Source: Bradyrhizobium jicamae (lineage in GTDB: Bacteria; Pseudomonadota; Alphaproteobacteria; Rhizobiales; Xanthobacteraceae). From it: a DNA stretch of 64,000 nucleotides. Below are positions 9,205-19,191 of the stretch, in pieces. The notes beneath the pieces were generated by a model, which saw only the letters and a list, made by a program, of their open reading frames with translations, made no database searches and was not told the origin of the DNA. Position numbers and translations under genes: made by a program. Numbering within the stretch: the first letter of the stretch is position 1; every line of letters begins with the position of its first letter. The stretch covers positions 581,376 through 645,375 of the forward strand of contig NZ_JAFCKQ010000002.1 of NCBI RefSeq assembly GCF_018130215.1, read 5' to 3'.

Positions 9205-9765
9205 TCAGTTCTTGCCGAGCAGCTTCACCGGCCGGCCCTGGCTGATGAAAGCATAGTGTCCGGCGCCGACGCCGCCGACCATCAGCGCCTCCACCACCGG
9301 TTCGGCGATCTCGCCGCTGGCCGCCCAATCGACCACGAAATTGGCGCCGGTGCCGCCGCGGGTATCCGTGGTGGCGATGGAGACCTCGACGGTCGAGAAC
9401 GGTTTTAGCGCGACCGGCGATTTGAGGTAGCTCTCCACCATCTTGCCTGATGTGTCGAAATAGGCGATCCGCTTCAGGATCAGTGGCCTCGTCTCCGAGG
9501 CGTTGTGAACGCTCAGCGTGACCGAGAAGTCGGCCCGGAGCTTGCCCTGGCTCATCGACACGCTGGAATAGACCGGCACGTAGAACGCGCCGGAGACGGC
9601 GATCGGCTCTGACGGCACCGCGGTGAGCGAATTCGCAAAATTGTGCTCAATATCGCCCGCTGCTTGCGCTGCCGCCTCTCCCATGCGCACGGTGAGCAGA
9701 CAGGCAAGAATCGCCAGAAAAATGCAGCCTGCGCGAATGTGACACATTGCTCGTTTGATCCTCAC
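9205..9765 (-). CDS. DUF3124 family exported protein
   Basis: The GTG at 9765 is chosen as start because GGAGG lies seven bases upstream; an ATG six codons later (9747) is the alternative. The product (186 residues) has an N-terminal MRIKRAMCHIRAGCIFLAIL signal peptide ending near GEAAAQA. The beta-rich remainder (FYVPVYSSVSMSQGK, LKRIAYFDTSGKMVESYLKS, FVVDWAASG) matches the DUF3124 pattern. Its function is unknown. It is divergent from the cation:proton antiporter with only 40 bases between starts, so the two probably share a promoter region. Confidence 0.82.
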   Translation of the reverse strand: MRIKRAMCHIRAGCIFLAILACLLTVRMGEAAAQAAGDIEHNFANSLTAVPSEPIAVSGAFYVPVYSSVSMSQGKLRADFSVTLSVHNASETRPLILKRIAYFDTSGKMVESYLKSPVALKPFSTVEVSIATTDTRGGTGANFVVDWAASGEIAEPVVEALMVGGVGAGHYAFISQGRPVKLLGKN

Positions 9766-9805
9766 GCGCGGTCCTCCAGGTTGCAGCAAAAGGCAGTCTT
9801 GACGC

Positions 9806-11545
9806 ATGCACGAACTCATTCGCGATATCACCCTCTGCATCCTGTTTGCCTGGGGGCTCGGCCTGTTGGCCCATTTCTCCCGGCAGCCGCTCATCCTGGC
9901 GTACCTTATCGCCGGCTTTTTCATTGGTCCATTCGGCACGGGCTGGGTCAAGTCCCAGGAGTCGATCAGCGTCATCTCCGAGCTCGGCCTGATCTTCATG
10001 CTGTTCATGATCGGGTTGGAGATCGATCTGAAAAAGATCGTCCGCGCCGGCAAGGTGATCCTGTTCGCGGCGGGCGGCCAGCTGCTGGGTGGCTGCCTGC
10101 TCGGCATCCTGTTCTTTGCCGGAATCGGGCTGGCGATCGGCGACGGCAAGTTCGATGCGCTTTATCTGTGCGTCGCCTGCGCGCTGTCCTCGACCGTCAT
10201 CATCGTCAAGGTGCTCTACGAGAAGCGCGAGCTCGACACGCTGCCCGGGCGGATCACGCTCGGCGTGCTGGTCCTGCAGGATATCTTCGCGATCCTGTTT
10301 CTTGCGGTGCAGCCGAGCCTCGACAATTTGCAGATTGGTGTGGTGCTGCTGTCGGTGGCTCGCGTCGCGGTGCTTGTTGTGACCGCGCTGGCGTTGAGCC
10401 GTTACGTGCTGCCGCGGCTGTTTCACCAGATCGCGCGGCGCCCGGAGCTGGTGCTGCTCGGCGCACTCGCCTGGTGCTTTCTGATCGGCGAGATCGCCGA
10501 ACGGCTGCATCTGTCGCGGGAGATGGGTTCGCTGGTCGCCGGCGTCTCGCTGTCGACCTTTCCCTATGCGCTCGATGTCACCGCGAAAGTCACGACGCTG
10601 CGGGATTTTTTCATCACCCTGTTCTTCGTCGCGCTCGGCATGACGATCCCGATTCCGGGCCTCTCGGTGATCGGACTGGCGTTCGTGATCGCGGCATTCA
10701 CCGTGGCCAGTCGCTTGCTGACGACGTTCACGCCGCTCTACCTGATGAAGCAGGGCCTGCGCGCCAGCCTGCTGCCGGCGATCAACCTGGCGCAGATCTC
10801 CGAATTCTCGCTGGTGGTGATCCAGACCGGGGTTGCAGCCAACCATATCGCGACCGAGACGGCGAGCGCCGCCTCCTTTGCCTTCGTGGTGCTGGCGGTG
10901 CTCTCGACCTTTGCGATGGGACGCAGCGACCGGATCGTTCGCGGTCTGATCGGTCCGCTGAAGCGGATCGGTCTCCGCGATCTCGACCACGCCCGCGAAG
11001 GCGAGGGGACGGATGAGGGCGGGCACGAGGGCGGCCATGGCGAGATCAGGCGCATCGTCCTTCTCGGCTTTTTCCGCTCGGCGAGCGCGCTGCTCAACCA
11101 GATCGAGCGGCAGAACCAGTCGCTGCTCGAGCAGATCAGCGTGATCGATTTCAATCCGGTGGTGTTCCGCACCCTGTCCGACCGTGGCCTGCACGTGATC
11201 TACGGCGACGTCAGCAATGTCGACACCCTGGTCCATGCCGGTATCGGCAAGGCCGAGATCATCATCCTGAGCGTGCCGGATTTCCTGCTTGTCGGCGTCA
11301 GCAACGAGAAACTGGTGCGCCACGTCCGGACCCTGAACCCGACCGCGAGGATCGTGGCCACCGCGGACCTTCTGGCCGACGTCGACGACCTTTATGCCGC
11401 CGGTGCCAACTATGTGACGGTGACCCGGATCAGCGACGCCGGCGAGCTCTACGCGGTGATCGAGGCCGCCGACGCCGGCCTGCTCGACGACAAGCGCGCT
11501 GCGATGGACGCCCAGCTCAGCGAGCGACGCGAGGTGCTGCCGTAA
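9806..11545 (+). CDS. Monovalent cation:proton antiporter, CPA2 (KefB-like) with C-terminal nucleotide-binding domain
   Basis: The protein has 579 residues. About 12 hydrophobic segments occupy residues 1-380 with the CPA2 signatures FMIGLEIDLKKI and ALSSTVIIVKVLYEK. A short hydrophilic linker rich in Gly/Glu/His (about 390-410) leads to a Rossmann-like domain: RRIVLLGFFRSASALL, VIDFNPVVFRTL and VIYGDVSNVDTL resemble TrkA-N / RCK domains that gate K+ or Na+ transport by nucleotide binding. The protein sits in the inner membrane. The stretch GFFRSAS replaces the usual GxGxxG, so nucleotide binding may be altered. Confidence 0.88.
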   Translation: MHELIRDITLCILFAWGLGLLAHFSRQPLILAYLIAGFFIGPFGTGWVKSQESISVISELGLIFMLFMIGLEIDLKKIVRAGKVILFAAGGQLLGGCLLGILFFAGIGLAIGDGKFDALYLCVACALSSTVIIVKVLYEKRELDTLPGRITLGVLVLQDIFAILFLAVQPSLDNLQIGVVLLSVARVAVLVVTALALSRYVLPRLFHQIARRPELVLLGALAWCFLIGEIAERLHLSREMGSLVAGVSLSTFPYALDVTAKVTTLRDFFITLFFVALGMTIPIPGLSVIGLAFVIAAFTVASRLLTTFTPLYLMKQGLRASLLPAINLAQISEFSLVVIQTGVAANHIATETASAASFAFVVLAVLSTFAMGRSDRIVRGLIGPLKRIGLRDLDHAREGEGTDEGGHEGGHGEIRRIVLLGFFRSASALLNQIERQNQSLLEQISVIDFNPVVFRTLSDRGLHVIYGDVSNVDTLVHAGIGKAEIIILSVPDFLLVGVSNEKLVRHVRTLNPTARIVATADLLADVDDLYAAGANYVTVTRISDAGELYAVIEAADAGLLDDKRAAMDAQLSERREVLP

Positions 11546-11707
11546 GGCGGGATATCGGTTGCCTTGCGAGAGCTCGCCTCGCCCAGGCAAGAGGTGAATG
11601 CCCCGCCTGGTATGCCTGCCGGACGCATGGCGGGTTGCATAATGATACTGGCGCGCGGTTCGGAACCCGGCTAATCCACTGCCTGCAAAATATGAGATGT
11701 CAGGACA

Positions 11708-12784
11708 ATGGCCGATTCAATCCAGGAAGTGCTGCAGGCGTTTGCGAGGGGCGAACTCGTCGTCGTCACCGATGATGACGACCGGGAAGGCGAGGGCGAT
11801 CTGATCGTCGCGGCGTCGCTTTGCACGGCGGAGAAGATGGCCTTCATCATCCGCCACACCTCGGGCATCGTCTGCGCACCGATCACCACCGAGGACGCGC
11901 GCCGGCTGCGGCTCGATCCGATGGTGGCGCACAACGAGTCCAACCACACCACGGCCTTCACGGTCTCGATCGACTACAAGCCCGACGGCGGCACCGGCAT
12001 TTCGGCCGAGGAACGCGCCTCCTGCTGCCGCGCGCTCGCCAATCCCAACGCCGGCGCCAACGACTTTGCGCGCCCTGGCCACATCTTTCCGCTGATCGCG
12101 CGCGACGGCGGTGTGCTGCTGCGCTCCGGCCATACCGAGGCCGCGGTCGATCTTTGCCGGCTCTCCGGCCTGCCGCCGGTCGGCGTCATCAGCGAGCTGA
12201 TGAACGACGACGGCACCGTGACGAAGGGCGAGCAGGTCGCGAAATTCGCCGCTGCCCACAATCTCAAGCACGTCACGATCGCTGACATGATCGCCTATCG
12301 CCAGGCGCGCGAGAAGCTGATCGAGCGCGTTGCGACGTTCACGACCGAAAGCCCGATCGGTCCGCTGCAAGGCTATGCCTACCGCTCGCCGTTCGACGAG
12401 ATCATGCACGCCGCCTTCGTCTACAACGGCGTCGGTGACGGCAAGGACGTGCTGACCCGGCTGCACAAGCCCAACATCGTGCTGGACCTGTTCACCGGCC
12501 AGGCTCGAATGGAAGCGGTGTTGCGCCATTTCAAGACGGCCGGCCGCGGCGTGCTGGTCTATCTGCGCGATGGCGCCGCCGGCGTTCCGGTCGAACCGGT
12601 CGGTGAGACGAAGAGCGCGGAGGCCGACCGCAACAGGCAGTGGCGCGAGGTCGGCGTCGGTGCGCAGATCCTGCGCGATCTCGGCATCAGCTCGATCCGG
12701 CATCTCACCTCGTCGGTGCACGACTACAAGGGACTGTCCGGTTTCGGCATCGAGATCGTGTCGAACGAGAAGCTCGAGAATTGA
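11708..12784 (+). CDS. ribB: 3,4-dihydroxy-2-butanone-4-phosphate synthase with degenerate GTP cyclohydrolase II domain
   Basis: The protein has 358 residues. Residues 1-205 carry the RibB domain, which makes the four-carbon riboflavin precursor from ribulose 5-phosphate: VVTDDDDREGEGDLIVAA near residue 18, SGHTEAAVDLCRLSGLPPVG and a complete TPFHTAFTV-like region (NHTTAFTVSIDY). The remaining ~150 residues align in position with RibA but lack the CxxxxxxxxCxC zinc cysteines (the equivalent stretch reads NIVLDLFTGQARMEAVL), so cyclohydrolase activity is unlikely. Such RibB-plus-pseudo-RibA proteins are frequent in alphaproteobacteria. No FMN riboswitch consensus is seen in the 160 bases upstream. 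Confidence 0.88.
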   Translation: MADSIQEVLQAFARGELVVVTDDDDREGEGDLIVAASLCTAEKMAFIIRHTSGIVCAPITTEDARRLRLDPMVAHNESNHTTAFTVSIDYKPDGGTGISAEERASCCRALANPNAGANDFARPGHIFPLIARDGGVLLRSGHTEAAVDLCRLSGLPPVGVISELMNDDGTVTKGEQVAKFAAAHNLKHVTIADMIAYRQAREKLIERVATFTTESPIGPLQGYAYRSPFDEIMHAAFVYNGVGDGKDVLTRLHKPNIVLDLFTGQARMEAVLRHFKTAGRGVLVYLRDGAAGVPVEPVGETKSAEADRNRQWREVGVGAQILRDLGISSIRHLTSSVHDYKGLSGFGIEIVSNEKLEN

Positions 12785-12907
12785 ACCATTCCGGGTTCGC
12801 GCATCGCGTGCCCCTAAATGACGGTGAGCGGATCACCAATTGCGCTTCGCATCATAGCGCTTTAATTTATCCGGCAAATTCCGAACCCAGACGCGAAAGG
12901 ATGTTTC

Positions 12908-14122
12908 ATGAGCGTGAGCCCCAAGGCCAAGGACAAGCCGGCAGCGGCCAGCTTTCAATGGGATGATCCGTTCCTGCTCGACGACCAGCTTACCGAGGAC
13001 GAGCGTCTGATCCGCGACACCGCGCGGGCCTATGCGCAGGACAAGCTGTTGCCGCGGGTCACCAAGGCGTATCTGGAAGAGAAGACCGACCGCGAGATCT
13101 TCAACGAGATGGGCGAGCTCGGCCTGATCGGCGTCACCCTCCCGGAGGAGTATGGCTGCGCCAACGCCAGCTATGTCGCCTATGGCCTCGTGGCGCGCGA
13201 GATCGAGCGCGTCGACAGCGGCTATCGCTCGATGAACTCGGTGCAGACCTCGCTGGTGATGTATCCGATCTACGCCTATGGCGACGAGACCCAGCGCAAG
13301 AAGTACCTGCCCAAGCTCGCGACCGGCGAATGGGTCGGCTGCTTCGGCCTGACCGAGCCGGATGCCGGTTCCGATCCCGGCGGCATGAAGACCCGTGCCG
13401 AGAAGGTGGCCGACGGCTACAGGCTCAACGGTGCCAAGATGTGGATCTCGAACGCGCCGATCGCCGACGTCTTCGTGGTCTGGGCCAAGTCGGCTGCGCA
13501 TGACAACCAGATCCGCGGCTTCGTCCTGGAGAAGGGCATGAAGGGCCTGTCGGCGCCGAAGGTCGGTGGAAAGCTGTCGCTGCGGGCCTCGATCACGGGC
13601 GAGATCGTGCTCGACAATGTGGTGGTGCCGGAAAGCGCGCTGCTCCCCAACGTCGCCGGCCTGAAGGGCCCGTTCGGCTGCCTCAACCGCGCCCGCTACG
13701 GTATCTCCTGGGGCGCAATGGGCGCCGCGGAGGACTGCATGCACCGCGCGCGGCAATACACGCTCGATCGCAAGCAGTTCAACCGGCCGCTCGCCGCAAC
13801 TCAGCTGGTGCAGAAGAAGCTTGCCGACATGGAGACCGAGATCGCGCTCGGCCTGCAGGCCTCATTGCGCGTCGGCCGCCTGATGGATGAAGGCAAGATG
13901 GCGCCGGAGATGATCTCGATCGTCAAGCGCAACAATTGCGGCAAGGCGCTCGACATCGCCCGCATGGCGCGCGACATGCACGGCGGCAACGGCATCCAGA
14001 TCGAGTATCATGTGATGCGCCACGCCGCGAACCTGGAAACCGTGAACACCTATGAAGGCACGCACGACGTCCACGCCCTGATCCTCGGCCGAGCGATCAC
14101 CGGCATCCAGGCGTTTTCGTAA
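12908..14122 (+). CDS. gcdH: Glutaryl-CoA dehydrogenase
   Basis: This 404-residue FAD enzyme of the acyl-CoA dehydrogenase family converts glutaryl-CoA to crotonyl-CoA in lysine, tryptophan and aromatic catabolism. Seen: the FAD-contact motif [16 protein letters not shown] near residue 140, [14 protein letters not shown], the arginine-rich [12 protein letters not shown], and the C-terminal [20 protein letters not shown] where Glu383 is the expected catalytic base. Length and the N-terminal [20 protein letters not shown] agree with bacterial GcdH. The start ATG at 12908 follows GAAAGG. Confidence 0.92.
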   Translation: MSVSPKAKDKPAAASFQWDDPFLLDDQLTEDERLIRDTARAYAQDKLLPRVTKAYLEEKTDREIFNEMGELGLIGVTLPEEYGCANASYVAYGLVAREIERVDSGYRSMNSVQTSLVMYPIYAYGDETQRKKYLPKLATGEWVGCFGLTEPDAGSDPGGMKTRAEKVADGYRLNGAKMWISNAPIADVFVVWAKSAAHDNQIRGFVLEKGMKGLSAPKVGGKLSLRASITGEIVLDNVVVPESALLPNVAGLKGPFGCLNRARYGISWGAMGAAEDCMHRARQYTLDRKQFNRPLAATQLVQKKLADMETEIALGLQASLRVGRLMDEGKMAPEMISIVKRNNCGKALDIARMARDMHGGNGIQIEYHVMRHAANLETVNTYEGTHDVHALILGRAITGIQAFS

Positions 14123-14144
14123 GCGACCTCGCGACGATTGGGTG

Positions 14145-14225
14145 GGATGGGCAGAGCGAAGCGAAACCCATCTTACCGCCCGCCATGCGGCTCGCATGAC
14201 GGGTTTCGCTGCGCTCTACCCATCC
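14145..14225. repeat. Intergenic palindromic repeat element
   Basis: Two 25-base arms (14145-14169 and 14201-14225) are inverted repeats with 23 of 25 matches, giving a long imperfect hairpin containing GCAGAGCGAAGCGAAACCC. It fills the gap between gcdH and the metallo-hydrolase. The same type of unit is common between genes in Bradyrhizobium-like genomes (recalled, not searched). Confidence 0.8.
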
Positions 14226-14251
14226 TGCAAGATCGTATCCCGGGCACTCCC

Positions 14252-15172
14252 ATGACCGACAACGACGACATCCCGTTCAACCGTGACTTCCCGCTCAAGC
14301 CCGGCGTGGTCGAGGAGGTACGGCCCGGCGTGCGCCGCGTCCTCTGCAACAATCCGAGCCCGTTCACCTTCACCGGCACGGTCAGCTACATCGTCGGTCA
14401 CGGCAAGGTCGCGATCATCGATCCCGGCCCGGATAACGAGGCGCATGCGAAGGCGCTGCTCGATGCGGTCAGGGGCGAGACGGTGACGCACATCCTGGTC
14501 ACCCACACCCATCGCGACCATTCGCCGAACACGCCGCGCATCAAGGCCGCGACCGGCGCGCCCGTCTATGCCGAAGGGCCGCACCGCGCCTCGCGTCCGC
14601 GCTTCGAGAGCGAGAAGCACAACCCGGAATCCGGTGCCGACCGCGACTTCCGCCCCGACGTGCAGGTGAAGCACGGCGACGTCATCGAGGGCGAAGGCTT
14701 TGCCCTGGAGGCGGTCGCCACGCCCGGCCACACCGCCAACCATCTGGCGTTTGCGTGGGCCGAGCGCAGCATCAACTTCGTCGGCGATCACGTGATGGGC
14801 TGGTCGACCTCGATCGTGGCCCCGCCCGACGGCTCGATGATCGATTACATGGCCTCGCTGGAGCGTCTGGAGCAGCGGCCGGAGCAACTCTATCTCTCGG
14901 GCCATGGCCCGGAGATCCCGGAGGGGCCGCGCTTCGTGCGCTTCCTGGCGCGTCACCGCCGCGCCCGCGAGAGTTCGATCCTGCATCGCCTCGGCAAGGG
15001 CGAGACCGACATCCCGACCATGGTGCGCGCGATCTATATCGGACTCGATCCGCGACTCGCCAACGCTGCCGGCTACTCGGTGCTGGCGCATCTGGAGGAT
15101 CTGGTCGGACGCGGAATGGTGGTGACCGATGGCGATCCGGTGATCGGCGGGAGGTACCGGCTGGCTTCCTAA
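14252..15172 (+). CDS. Metallo-beta-lactamase-fold hydrolase (glyoxalase II / LACTB2-like)
   Basis: The protein has 306 residues. The metal-binding motif VTHTHRDHSPN lies near residue 86, followed by ATPGHTANHLAF and FVGDHVMGW. A C-terminal helical segment after YLSGHGPEIPEGPRFVRFLA resembles the winged-helix extension of LACTB2-type hydrolases. It probably hydrolyses a thioester or similar bond; the substrate is unknown. The ATG at 14252 is chosen because the 38 codons upstream are formed by the palindromic repeat element and are not real coding sequence. Confidence 0.85.
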   Translation: MTDNDDIPFNRDFPLKPGVVEEVRPGVRRVLCNNPSPFTFTGTVSYIVGHGKVAIIDPGPDNEAHAKALLDAVRGETVTHILVTHTHRDHSPNTPRIKAATGAPVYAEGPHRASRPRFESEKHNPESGADRDFRPDVQVKHGDVIEGEGFALEAVATPGHTANHLAFAWAERSINFVGDHVMGWSTSIVAPPDGSMIDYMASLERLEQRPEQLYLSGHGPEIPEGPRFVRFLARHRRARESSILHRLGKGETDIPTMVRAIYIGLDPRLANAAGYSVLAHLEDLVGRGMVVTDGDPVIGGRYRLAS

Positions 15173-15180
15173 CCTCGCCC

Positions 15181-15322
15181 CGTCCTTCTCGGGGAGAGGT
15201 CGAAATTCGAGCGTAGCTCGAATTTCGGGTGAGGGGCATGCCACAAGCTCAATTTCACCGTTGTGCGCGCGGATGGAAGCCCCTCACCCCGACCCTCTCC
15301 CCGCAAAAGCGGGGCGAGGGAG
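15181..15322. repeat. REP-like palindromic element
   Basis: It contains a perfect 12-base palindrome (CGAAATTCGAGC / GCTCGAATTTCG, 15201-15227) and a second hairpin CCCTCTCCCCGC / GCGGGGCGAGGG (15293-15320, AAAA loop). The outer parts are complementary too (CCCCGTCCTTCTCGGGGAG against CTCACCCCGACCCTCTCCCC). It lies between convergent genes and could also end transcription. Confidence 0.75.
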
Positions 15323-15345
15323 AGCACCAGTGACGCGGCGAGACG

Positions 15346-16200
15346 TCACTTTTTCACCGTCTTCGCCGGCGGCGCCTTCGGCGCGACGGGCGCCTTCTTC
15401 GCCGGCTTGGAATTGTCGTTCTCGACCGCGGTGTTGATGTCTTCGATCAGCCTGGCCACGCGCGCGGCGTTGCTGCCGAGATCGGCGTCGAAATAGCGCG
15501 AGGCGGAGCGGATATCGACGCGGGAGTCCTCGCCGTCGGCGGTGACCCGGATCGAGACGTCCTCGCGGAACCCCATGATCGGCGTGCGCGCCACGGCTTC
15601 GATCCGGCCGATGTTGCGCGGCGGCTGCGGCGCACGCTCGTCGATCACGAGCCATTTGCGGCGGTTGACCAGCCGCAGCGTCAGATCGAAGGCGCGGGTG
15701 ACCGGGGCCTCGAGCTCGACCGTCTCGATGTCGGGATAGGCGATGCGCTGCTGTTCGGCCGAATAGAGGCCGGCATAGACCGCCGGATTGGTGCCTTCCC
15801 CGGTGCGCAGCCGCGCCAGCGCCTCGAACTTCGGCGGGTCGATCGGGTCGGTGGTGATGTCGTAGATTCGCGGCAGCTTGCGGTACTGATAGGTGAGATA
15901 GGCCGGGTAGGCGAGCACGGCGGCGTCGATCAGGAACGCAAGCAGGACCCGACCCATGCCGCGGGTACCGTTCTGCCAGATCGCGGCAAAGGCGGCGAGA
16001 CCGACCAGGATCGAAAGGCCGGTGCAGCCCAGCGCGCCAAAGAAGGTCGCCAGGGCCGGCTTCACCTCGAGGAAGCCGAAGCGGACGATGAGGATCGAGA
16101 CCACGACCGCGACGATGGAGAAGACGGCAAGGTTGCGCGACCAGGTGGCGAGACCCGACACGGGCTCCTGCTGGTAGGGAGCGGAAAACCTGCGGGCCAT
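15346..16200 (-). CDS. DUF1499 family membrane protein
   Basis: The protein has 284 residues with the start at 16200 (MARRFSAPYQQEPVSG) after GAGAGA; the frame is open further upstream into a palindromic repeat. Three hydrophobic segments occupy about residues 20-110. The soluble C-terminal part (DPPKFEALARLR to DIRSASRYFDADLGSNAARV) matches DUF1499, and SASRYFDADLGSN is typical. It ends in a Lys/Ala/Pro-rich tail. Its function is unknown. Confidence 0.82.
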   Translation of the reverse strand: MARRFSAPYQQEPVSGLATWSRNLAVFSIVAVVVSILIVRFGFLEVKPALATFFGALGCTGLSILVGLAAFAAIWQNGTRGMGRVLLAFLIDAAVLAYPAYLTYQYRKLPRIYDITTDPIDPPKFEALARLRTGEGTNPAVYAGLYSAEQQRIAYPDIETVELEAPVTRAFDLTLRLVNRRKWLVIDERAPQPPRNIGRIEAVARTPIMGFREDVSIRVTADGEDSRVDIRSASRYFDADLGSNAARVARLIEDINTAVENDNSKPAKKAPVAPKAPPAKTVKK

Positions 16201-16326
16201 TCTCTCGATATCTGCCTGATAGCGCTCTGCCCGGGGCCATTGGCGCCGGGCTCCAAGGGCGGTGTGAGACCACGGACCTGCGGCGAATTCAAGGGAATTG
16301 GGCGTTGAACCGTCCTGGTTGACTGT

Positions 16327-16351
16327 CATGCCCGGGACAAGCCCGGGCATG
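16327..16351. repeat. Perfect palindrome between DUF1499 and acyl-CoA ligase genes
   Basis: CATGCCCGGG / CCCGGGCATG with a five-base ACAAG loop, just downstream of the ligase stop. It may act as a terminator hairpin or be a solo copy of a dispersed palindrome; there is no clear T-tract. Confidence 0.6.
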
Positions 16352-16365
16352 GCGCCACCCCTGGT

Positions 16366-17994
16366 TTATGCAGCGCCGGTCGGCAGCGTGTAGTCCTTGA
16401 ACTGGTCGCGCAGTGCCGTCTTCAGGATCTTGCCGGTCGCGGTGTGCGGAATGCCCTCGACGAAGGCGACGTCGTCGGGCATCCACCATTTGGCGATCTT
16501 GCCGTCCATGTACTTCAGGATGTCTTCGCGCGTCGCGCTCTGGCCCTGCTTGAGTTGCACGATCAAGAGCGGCCGTTCGTCCCATTTCGGATGATGGACG
16601 CCGATCACGGCGGCCTCCGCGACTGCGGGGTGGCCGACCGCGAGGTTTTCCAGGTCGATCGACGAGATCCACTCGCCGCCGGACTTGATCACGTCCTTGG
16701 AGCGGTCGGTGATCCGCATGTAGCCGTGCTCGTCCATCGTGGAGACGTCGCCGGTGTCGAAATAACCTTCCTCGTCGAGGATGTTGGCGTCGACCCGGAA
16801 ATAAGCTTTCGCGATCGCGGGGCCGGACACTTTCAGGCGTCCGAAGGTCTTGCCGTCCCACGGCAGTTCCTTGCCGGCGTCGTCGGTGATCTTCATCTGC
16901 ACGCCGAACGGCGGATAGCCCTGGGTCTGCAGGATGTCGAGCCGCTCCTCGCCGGCGCGTTCGTTGAACGGTGGCTTCAGCGTCGCCAGCGTGCCGAGCG
17001 GGCTCATCTCGGTCATGCCCCAGGCGTGGCGCACCTGGCTGCCCATGTCGAGGAAGGTCTTGATCATCGAGCGCGGCATCGCCGATCCGCCGCACACCAC
17101 CATCTGCAGGTCCGGCAGCTTGAGATTGTTGGCGGCCATGTATTGCAGCAGCATCAGCCACACCGTCGGGACACCCGCAGTGTGGGTGACTTTCTCGGTC
17201 GAGAGCAATTCATAGACCGAGGCGCCGTCGAGCTTCGGGCCCGGCATCACGAGCTTGGTGCCCATCGAGGGCGCCGAGAAGGCGATGCCCCAGCTGTTGG
17301 CATGGAACAGGGGGACGACGGGAAGCATTGTGTCCGTAGCGGAGGTGCCGAGCGCGTCCTTCGAGTTGGCCATCAGCGCATGCAAGACGTTGGAGCGGTG
17401 GGAATAGAGAACGCCCTTGGGATCGCCGGTCGTGCCGGACGTGTAACACATCGCCGCCGCAGTGTTCTCGTCGAAGGTCTTCCACTGGAACTTGCCGTCG
17501 GAGGCCGCGATCCAGTCCTCATAGGCGATCGCGTTCTTCAGCGTGGTCTCCGGCATGTGGGCCTTGTCGGTCAGCACCACGTAGCGCTCGACGCTCGGCA
17601 GTTGACCGGCGATCTTCTCCAGTACCGGAACGAAGGTGAGGTCGGTGACGACGATCCGGTCCTGGGCGTGGTTGACGATCCAGGCGATCTGTTCCGGGAA
17701 CAGGCGCGGATTGACGGTATGGCAGATCGCGCCGATCCCCATGATGCCGTACCAGACCTCGAGATGGCGCCAGGTGTTCCACGCGATCGTGGCGACGCGG
17801 TCACCGAGCTTGATGCCGTCGCGTTCCAGGCTCTGCGAAACTTTCAGCGCGCGGGCGTGGATTTCGGCGTAATTGGTCCGATGGATCGGGCCTTCGACCG
17901 ACCGCGTCACGACCTCTTGCGTGCCGTGATATTTCGCGGCGTGCTCGATAATCTTGTGACACAGCAAGGGCCAGTCTTGCATCAAGCCAAGCAT
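16366..17994 (-). CDS. Fatty-acyl-CoA synthetase (AMP-forming, medium/long chain)
   Basis: The protein has 542 residues. It activates fatty acids to acyl-CoA through an acyl-adenylate. Seen: the AMP-binding P-loop [18 protein letters not shown] near residue 183, [46 protein letters not shown] and the C-terminal catalytic lysine context [14 protein letters not shown]. The start [11 protein letters not shown] at 17994 follows GAGGAGGGA; a longer open frame upstream overlaps the divergent extensin gene and is rejected. The sequence resembles AlkK-type ligases of about 540 residues. Confidence 0.9.
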   Translation of the reverse strand: MLGLMQDWPLLCHKIIEHAAKYHGTQEVVTRSVEGPIHRTNYAEIHARALKVSQSLERDGIKLGDRVATIAWNTWRHLEVWYGIMGIGAICHTVNPRLFPEQIAWIVNHAQDRIVVTDLTFVPVLEKIAGQLPSVERYVVLTDKAHMPETTLKNAIAYEDWIAASDGKFQWKTFDENTAAAMCYTSGTTGDPKGVLYSHRSNVLHALMANSKDALGTSATDTMLPVVPLFHANSWGIAFSAPSMGTKLVMPGPKLDGASVYELLSTEKVTHTAGVPTVWLMLLQYMAANNLKLPDLQMVVCGGSAMPRSMIKTFLDMGSQVRHAWGMTEMSPLGTLATLKPPFNERAGEERLDILQTQGYPPFGVQMKITDDAGKELPWDGKTFGRLKVSGPAIAKAYFRVDANILDEEGYFDTGDVSTMDEHGYMRITDRSKDVIKSGGEWISSIDLENLAVGHPAVAEAAVIGVHHPKWDERPLLIVQLKQGQSATREDILKYMDGKIAKWWMPDDVAFVEGIPHTATGKILKTALRDQFKDYTLPTGAA

Positions 17995-18072
17995 ACGCAA
18001 ATCCCTCCTCAAATCCTCGCGCATGATCCCCCGGGCATCTTGGGCGGCCGTTGGTGAGATCACGGAACTGAC

Positions 18073-19149
18073 ATGAACTGTAGCGCGGAGAAAGCAAGCC
18101 GAAAATGGTCTGATGGCGCGTTTCGTCGCGCCCGCCCGGCAATGGTTACCGTTGCCGTGGCCGCGCTGTGGCTTGGCATGCAAGTCGGATCTGCGGAAGC
18201 CGCGCGCCGGCATGCGGTCTTTCCGTGGGACGACCTGTTCGGCGTCCGTCCGCACAGGCCGCATGCCACCGTCCGCCGCGCGGCCGTGCCGCTGCCGAAG
18301 CCGCGCCCGGCCGAGGCTCCGGCCGCCGCCGACGCCAAGCAGCCTGCGTCCGAGACGCCAGCTGCGGCCGGCTCGACCAGGCCGGCTGAGGCAGCCAAGC
18401 CTGCCGAGGCCAAGCCTGCCGAGGCCAAGCCTGCTGAGACCAAGCCCGCTGAGACCAGGCCGGCCACCACGGCGGCGCCTCAGCTTTCGGCCTGCCGGCA
18501 GGCGCTGACCGAGGCGATCGCGATCGCGCCGAGCATTCCGGACATCCACGGCGCCGGCGGCTGCGGCGGCGAGGATCTGGTGCGGCTGGAAGCGATCGTG
18601 CTGCCGGACCAGCACAAGGTCACGGTGACGCCGGCGGCGATCCTCCGCTGCAAGATGGCGGCGGCAATCGCCGACTGGGTCCGATCCGACATCGCGCCGC
18701 TCGCGCAGGAGTCCGGAAGTGCGATCACCGGTCTCGACAATTTCGATTCGTTCGAGTGCCGCGGCCGCAACCGCGTCGCCGGCGCGCCGCTCTCCGAGCA
18801 CGGCCGCGCCAACGCGCTCGACGTGCGCGCGTTCAGGCTTGCCAGCGGCAAGTCGATCTCGTTGACCGATCGCAACGTGCCGCGCGCCTTGCGCGAAACC
18901 GTGCTGCATTCGGCCTGTGCACGGTTCTCGACAGTGCTCGGCCCAGGCTCGGACTGGTACCACGAGGACCACATCCATCTCGACCTGATGGAGCGGCACA
19001 ACAACTATCGGATCTGCCAGTGGAACGTGTACGACCCGCTGCCCCAGGTCGCGCCGCTGTTGCCCGCCGAGCGCCCGGAGGAGGCGCCGCCGCGCGAGGT
19101 GGCGAAGAAGGACGACGAGGCGAAAGGCAAGAAGGAGAATGGCGAGTAG
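18073..19149 (+). CDS. Extensin-like family exported protein
   Basis: The protein has 358 residues. The N-terminal ~45 residues include a hydrophobic export signal (MVTVAVAALWLGMQVGSAEA); the second Met at 18142 is a possible alternative start. Residues about 75-138 form a Pro/Ala/Glu/Lys linker with tandem AKPAE units. The C-terminal domain shows the extensin-like pattern: CRQALTEAIAIAPSIPDI, FECRGRNRVAGAPLSEHGRA, NALDVRAF and GSDWYHEDHIHLD, with paired cysteines. The HG..NALD.. / H..HxD arrangement resembles D,D-peptidase-like metal sites, so a periplasmic wall-modifying role is plausible but not shown. Confidence 0.87.
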   Translation: MNCSAEKASRKWSDGAFRRARPAMVTVAVAALWLGMQVGSAEAARRHAVFPWDDLFGVRPHRPHATVRRAAVPLPKPRPAEAPAAADAKQPASETPAAAGSTRPAEAAKPAEAKPAEAKPAETKPAETRPATTAAPQLSACRQALTEAIAIAPSIPDIHGAGGCGGEDLVRLEAIVLPDQHKVTVTPAAILRCKMAAAIADWVRSDIAPLAQESGSAITGLDNFDSFECRGRNRVAGAPLSEHGRANALDVRAFRLASGKSISLTDRNVPRALRETVLHSACARFSTVLGPGSDWYHEDHIHLDLMERHNNYRICQWNVYDPLPQVAPLLPAERPEEAPPREVAKKDDEAKGKKENGE

Positions 19150-19191
19150 ACGGCAGGGTCACTCTTCGTCACTCGACACCACAAGCAAAAA

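Noticed and set aside
9766..10149. N-terminal extension of the DUF3124 frame
   Set aside because: It is antisense to the antiporter gene, and the signal peptide begins only at the GTG/ATG near 9765-9747.
11546..11707. Possible FMN riboswitch before the ribB-like gene
   Set aside because: The AGGGGGCAGGG and CCGACCGGCGGU consensus blocks are absent.
17995..18999. Upstream extension of the acyl-CoA ligase frame by 335 codons
   Set aside because: It overlaps the extensin-like gene antisense and has no ligase-like sequence; the start at 17994 has a good ribosome binding site.
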